A stretch of 64,000 nucleotides of DNA from a bacterium (GTDB taxonomy: Bacteria; Actinomycetota; Acidimicrobiia; Acidimicrobiales; Bin134). The position numbers and the translations under genes were made by a program. The DNA is taken from assembly GCA_026708015.1 (NCBI GenBank), contig JAPOVT010000046.1:80187-144186 (forward strand), in the 5' to 3' direction. Below are positions 60,314 to 64,000 of this stretch, one piece after another; within the stretch, counting starts at the first letter, position 1, and each line of letters opens with the position of its first letter. A model generated the notes under the pieces. The model was not told where the DNA came from. It was given only the letters and a program-made list of their open reading frames with translations, and made no database searches.

Positions 60314-61207
60314 GTGACCCGCTACAGGTGGGTCGCTGCCCGGAAGGCCGAGGGATTCCCGACAACAGCCGCGTGCGATGTCGCCGGCGCCGGCCGCCAG
60401 GCGTTCTACGACTGGGCTGTTCGCCAAAAGGCGGGGCCCTCACCCGCAGAGCTGGCCGAGGCCGAGCTCGTCTGGGCGATCAAACAGGTCCACGCCGGCG
60501 CCGGCGGGGCCTGCGGGTCGCCGAGGGTCACCGCACAGCTGAGACGGCAAGGCCAGCGTGTGAACCGCAAACGCGTGGAGCGCCTCATGCGGCTCCACGG
60601 GATCTGCGGCATCCACAAAAGGCGCAAGCCCCGCTGGATGGGCTCCGGCGGCATCGAACAGGCCCCCGAGGACCTGGTGCGCCGCGACTTCCGCCCCGGC
60701 GCGCCCGACCAGACATGGGCGGGCGACATCACCTACATCCCCACCGGACAGGGCTGGCTGCACCTAGCCGCCGTCCTCGACGTCGGCTCCCGCAAACTGA
60801 TCGGCTACTCCATGGCCCACCACACCCGCGCCGAGCTCGTCGTCGACGCCCTCGACACGGCCGCCGCAACCAGGAGCGGCCGCACCGCCGGAGTGGTCTT
60901 TCACTCCGACCGCGGCCCGCAATACCTCAGCGGCGACTTCGCCTCGGCGCTGGCCCGCCACAAGATGCGCCAATCCGTCGGACGAGTGGGCAACTGCTGG
61001 GACAACAGCATCGTCGAGTCGTTCTTCGCCACCCTGAAGAGGGAACTCGTCACACAGACCCGCTTCGCGACCCGGGACCAAGCCCGCCGCGAGGTCTTCG
61101 CCTGGATCGGCCGCTACAACAACCGGCGAATCCACTCGACCCTCGACTACCTGACCCCCACAGAATGGGAGGAACACCACCGGCAACGACTAGACCAAGC
61201 CGCATAA
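60314..61207 (+). CDS. IS3-family transposase OrfB
   Basis: 297 residues from the GTG at 60314. It has the HTH_21-like N-terminal part (CGSPRVTAQLRRQGQRVNRKRVERLM) and an rve-type DDE core: first Asp in WAGDITYIPT, second in FHSDRGPQYLS, Glu in NSIVESFFATLKRE; C-terminal YNNRRIHSTLDYLTPTEWE. It appears intact but lacks a functional orfA in cis. Confidence 0.9.
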   Translation: MTRYRWVAARKAEGFPTTAACDVAGAGRQAFYDWAVRQKAGPSPAELAEAELVWAIKQVHAGAGGACGSPRVTAQLRRQGQRVNRKRVERLMRLHGICGIHKRRKPRWMGSGGIEQAPEDLVRRDFRPGAPDQTWAGDITYIPTGQGWLHLAAVLDVGSRKLIGYSMAHHTRAELVVDALDTAAATRSGRTAGVVFHSDRGPQYLSGDFASALARHKMRQSVGRVGNCWDNSIVESFFATLKRELVTQTRFATRDQARREVFAWIGRYNNRRIHSTLDYLTPTEWEEHHRQRLDQAA

Positions 61208-61235
61208 ACCAAGTGACCGGACAAAGGGGGGAACC

Positions 61236-62282
61236 TCACAAAGCGGCCTCGCAGACCGCCCAGGGTGTGTCGGTCTGCTCTAGCGCCCATGTGCGGAAGC
61301 TGGCGCGGAAGCCGTGGACGGTGGCACGGTCAGCCAACTCGACATCGCGCAGGATTTTCGTGAGGGTCATGTCCGACAGGGGCCTGCCGGGCTTGAGCGG
61401 GGATGGGAACACCAAGTCAGAGCCGTCGTGGCAGTCCTTGGCCCGGTCCAGCACGTCGAGAGCGGCGGCGCTATGGGGCACCCGGTGCCCGGATGCGGCC
61501 TTCATTCTCTCGGCGGGGATCTTCCACTCGCGGGCTGCGAAGTCGATCTCGTCCCATGTGGCGTTGCGGGCCTCGCCGGAGCGGGCCGCGGTCAACACGG
61601 CGAACCGAAGGCACAGTTTGGCCGACGGCGACGCTCCGGACTCCTCCACAACAGCGAGAGCGTCTGCGACTTCGCCATAGGGCAGCGACCGGAAATGGGA
61701 CTTCACGCGGGGCATCGGCGGCAGGGCCCCGTCGATGACTTCGCCGGCCATGTTGAACTGCACGTAACCGTGCGCCTGACACCATTTCAACACCGTGCGG
61801 ATTCTCTGTCGGACCTTGCGGGCCGTCTCGGTGCGCGTCGCCCACATCGGCTCCACGCACCGCAGCACGTCTGACTGGGAAATGCGGTTCACTGCCAGAT
61901 CACCGATGATGGGGAACGCGTGGTTCTCAAGCGACGCCCACCACAGGGTGGCGGTCCGGTTGCTGCGCCATCGCGCCCTGTTGGCATCGAGAACTCTCTT
62001 GGCTGCCTCCCGGAAGGTCGGCACGTCGCCTCGGCGTTTATCGGCCAAGGGATCGCGGCCGCTGGCTGCCGCGGCGCGGTGCTCGAATGCCTGTGTGCGG
62101 GCGTCGGCCAGGCTGACCTCGGGCCAGCCTCCCAACCCGATCTCGCGGCGGCGCCCATCCACAGTGAGGCGCAGAACCCAGCATCTCGACCCGGATTCGT
62201 ACACTCTCAGAAATAATCCCTGGCCGTCCTGGTGCTTTCCCACACCGGCGTTTTTGACCTTCGCGGCGGTCAACTGCGGCAT
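61236..62282 (-). pseudogene. P4-type tyrosine integrase truncated by the IS3 end
   Basis: The N-terminal arm-binding domain (MPQLTAAKVKNAGVGKHQDG, GLFLRVYESGSRCWVLRL, then LGGWPEVSLADAR) and catalytic domain with Arg in TAARSGEARNATW and H-x-x-R in HGFRASFRTWA are present. The protein stops after VCEAAL, where the IS3 terminal TGA supplies the stop. The last His/Trp and the nucleophilic Tyr are missing. The remainder was not found on the far side of the IS. The start at 62282 (MPQLT) is the family start. The gene runs away from the tRNA-Arg gene, as in tRNA-targeting islands. Confidence 0.88.
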
Positions 62283-62432
62283 CCCATCCCCCAATTTATC
62301 CCCCACTTTTTTGGGGATAGCTCGATTATCACTGGGAACAGCCTACCAGTGACCTCTGACAAAAACGGTCGCTACGCTGGGGAAATGGGGAACAACACAG
62401 ACCCACTGGCAACAACAGAAAACTGTCGGCAG

Positions 62433-62507
62433 CGCCCACGGCAGGATTCGAACCTGCGACCTTGGACTTAGGAGGTCCCTGCTCTGTCCTAACTGAGCTA
62501 CGTGGGC
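62433..62507 (-). tRNA. tRNA-Arg (anticodon CCT)
   Basis: Read on the minus strand: acceptor GCCCACG/CGTGGGC, D stem GCTC/GAGC, anticodon arm GGGAC-CTCCTAA-GTCCA with one mismatched outer pair, T arm GCAGG-TTCGAAT-CCTGC. Total 75 nt with discriminator G and no encoded CCA. Its 3' end faces the integrase, making it the probable attachment site of the former island. Confidence 0.93.
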
Positions 62508-62596
62508 GGGCTGGCGCGAAAAACGGCGCGAAATAAACGGTAGCAAGGTGCGGGCGGGGTTTGGGACCGGAGTTGGGTCTGTCGGACGCTCCCTTG

Positions 62597-63683
62597 TCAA
62601 GCGGCGAGCGCAAGTGGCTGTTGTCGGGTGTTTTCGTCGCGCCGCATTCGGCGGATGACTCGGTTGGCGAGTTGTCGTTTGTGGGCTCGTCGGGCTTCTC
62701 GTCGGGTCTTGCCCTCTGTGGCTTTGCGGGCGAGGTACGCGGCGGCGTCGGGCTGGCTGCGCTGCTGGGTGACCGACGCGATGTGGAGCACCGAGTTGAT
62801 GCGCCGGTTGCCTTTGAAGTCGAGCCGGTGCTTGACGGGGTCTGAGTTGCCTTCGCCTGATGAGAGCGCGACGGCGCCGGTGACCGGACCAGCGGGCGAA
62901 CTTGGACTCGCGGTCGAACCGGCGTGGGTCGCCGACCTCGCACACCAGGGTGGCTGCTGCGATGGGTCCGATGCCGTGTTCGTCGCGCAGGGTGGTGCCG
63001 TGCTGGTCGAGCAGCTCTTCGATGAGGCGTTCGAGGCGGCGGATCTCGCTGCGGGCTGCGCGGTCTTGGCCTATGAACGCCTGGAGCCGGCCGAGGCGGT
63101 ACGCGCCGGCGGGTGTGGTGGCGGTGGCTGGGTCGATGTGTTCGAGGCGGCGCAGCCGGCTCTCGATCTTGCCGCTGGTGGTGAGCTGGTCGCGTATTTC
63201 GGTGGGGAGCTTGGAGATCTGGTCTGCGACGTGGTGCAGCGTCAGCGTTCTGGCTGCTACCAGCCCTCGGCGGTGCTCGAGCACCGCCTCGATCTCGGCC
63301 ACGAGCGGGTCGTAGGCCTCCAGCGCCTGGACGGGGCCGAGCGTCGGCTCGGCCAACAGCGCCCGCGCCGAGGCGACCGCGTCGGCGGCGTCGGTCTTGT
63401 CCAGCCGACGCGAACGGCGCTGCGCGGCCGAGCGCGACGCGGGGACCTCGCGGGCGTCGAACCCGGCGGCTGCCAGAGCGATCGCGACATGGGCGCCCCA
63501 CTTTGCCGATCCCTCTACGCCGACGCGTTCGACGCCGTGGGCGCCGAGCAGGCCGATCGCCTCGCCGTAGCCGGCCGCGGTGTTCGCGAACGTCTCACAG
63601 CAGGTCTCGACGCCGTGGCAGTCGACGATGCCGACGGTGAATGTGTCCTGGTGGGGGTCGATTCCCCCGACTGGAAATGTCAT
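62597..63683 (-). pseudogene. IS110-family transposase with an internal frameshift
   Basis: The N-terminal DEDD (RuvC-like) domain has GGIDPHQDTFTVGIVD, VGVEGSAKWG and KTDAADAVASARAL. The C-terminal transposase_20 domain starts HGIGPIAAATLVCEVGD and reaches FARWSG at about 62905. One extra base then moves the rest (TGAVALSSGEGNSDP, LHIASVTQQRSQPDAAAYLA, RRAHKRQLANRVIRRM) into another frame ending at 62597. Removing one base restores a protein of about 360 residues. The serine-containing catalytic block is in the shifted part. Confidence 0.85.
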
Positions 63684-64000
63684 GCTTTGCTCCTGCTGGA
63701 ATTGATGTTCCGGTGGGTCCGGGATCGGCAGGGGCGCTTCGTCACAACCGAGTCGAGATGATCAGGCTCCCTTCAAGACAGGAGCGCTCCTGCCGGCCCC
63801 ACACTCGACGCGACAGGTCTGACAACAGGCACAAGGCCAAAATTTTGTGGAGTCACCGCCGAGCGCAGGACCGGACCGTAACCCCCAGGCCGAGGGCCCC
63901 GGCAACCACAACAATGACACTCGGGAATTTTGTGTATCGGGCGTGGTCTGAGGGTCCGCGGCCGGGTGCTGCGGGCCAGAAAGGATCATGTCTGTGACTG
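63684..64000. other. Non-coding region upstream of the IS110 transposase
   Basis: No convincing gene in 317 bases. It contains a perfect palindrome CAGGAGCGCTCCTG (63779-63792) and GC-rich stretches that could fold. In IS110-group elements the region upstream of the transposase encodes the bridge RNA, so part of this stretch may be that RNA and the left end of the element; I cannot define its borders. Confidence 0.35.

Larger units (their letters stand above)
59958..61238. mobile_element. IS3-family insertion sequence (1,281 bp)
   Basis: Ends are 26-bp inverted repeats, 59958-59983 and 61213-61238, matching at 22 of 26 positions, beginning TG at both outer ends and sharing CCCCCCTTTG and CCGGTCAC. 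It contains a damaged orfA and an intact-looking orfB. The flanking bases (TAG left, CAA right) do not match, so there is no target duplication and one flank has probably been rearranged. The right end falls inside an integrase gene. Confidence 0.88.

Overview
The window is high-GC DNA from a member of the Actinobacteriota, most likely an Acidimicrobiia-like marine or host-associated lineage; this placement is inferred. Support comes from the core order ksgA-ispE-tRNA-Gln-glmU-prs-rplY-pth-mfd-mazG-eno-divIC, a 33-residue bS22-type ribosomal peptide known from Actinobacteria, frequent GTG/TTG starts and 4-base start/stop overlaps, and many TIM-barrel amidohydrolases and CoA-ester enzymes.

Layout. 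1-13.3 kb: housekeeping block (ribosome maturation, isoprenoid, cell-wall and nucleotide precursors, repair, glycolysis, division), with a VapBC-type toxin-antitoxin pair wedged between ksgA and ispE. 13.3-15.1 kb: amidohydrolase and cupin. 15.1-25.3 kb: a defence island. It holds a low-GC D12-class methyltransferase plus HNH nuclease, then a complete 5,374-bp IS1595-family transposon (16849-22222; 25-bp terminal inverted repeats with 24/25 matches; perfect 8-bp target duplication AAGCCGAA). Beyond the transposon lies an OLD-family nuclease, a KTSC protein and a second VapBC-type pair. The transposon's cargo is an EcoRI-type adenine methyltransferase translationally coupled to a DUF262-HNH nuclease. 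The methyltransferase frame is broken at an (AC)10 microsatellite and the nuclease frame at a C6 run, the pattern expected of phase-variable genes. This is the most interesting system in the window.

25.4-36 kb: catabolic genes (three more amidohydrolases, a PaaK-like CoA ligase, an NDP-forming acyl-CoA synthetase, SDR, CPBP protease), a stretch of gene debris around a third VapBC-type pair, and menB. 36-43.7 kb: a hypothetical protein, an MFS transporter, a DEAD-box helicase with a repeat tail, and a 2-oxoacid dehydrogenase E2/E1-alpha/E1-beta set.

43.7-57.5 kb: an apparently complete taurine dissimilation cluster. It comprises a taurine:pyruvate-type aminotransferase, a TauA-like lipoprotein with two tandem binding domains, a TauB-like ATPase with an extra membrane domain, a TauC-like permease, phosphotransacetylase, a TetR regulator, a SoeBC-like Fe-S/NrfD fusion, a SoeA-like molybdoenzyme and sulfoacetaldehyde acetyltransferase (Xsc). 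Together they would import taurine, transaminate it to sulfoacetaldehyde, cleave this to acetyl phosphate plus sulfite, convert acetyl phosphate to acetyl-CoA and oxidise sulfite. A shared motif lies upstream of both the aminotransferase and tetR.

57.6-64 kb: decay and mobile DNA. It contains a broken FAD oxidoreductase, a fourth VapBC pair, an IS3 element whose end truncates a P4-type integrase, tRNA-Arg (the probable attachment site) and a frameshifted IS110 transposase.

Limits: everything was read by eye. Several single-gene frameshifts could be sequencing or assembly errors, which matters most for the homopolymer and microsatellite claims.
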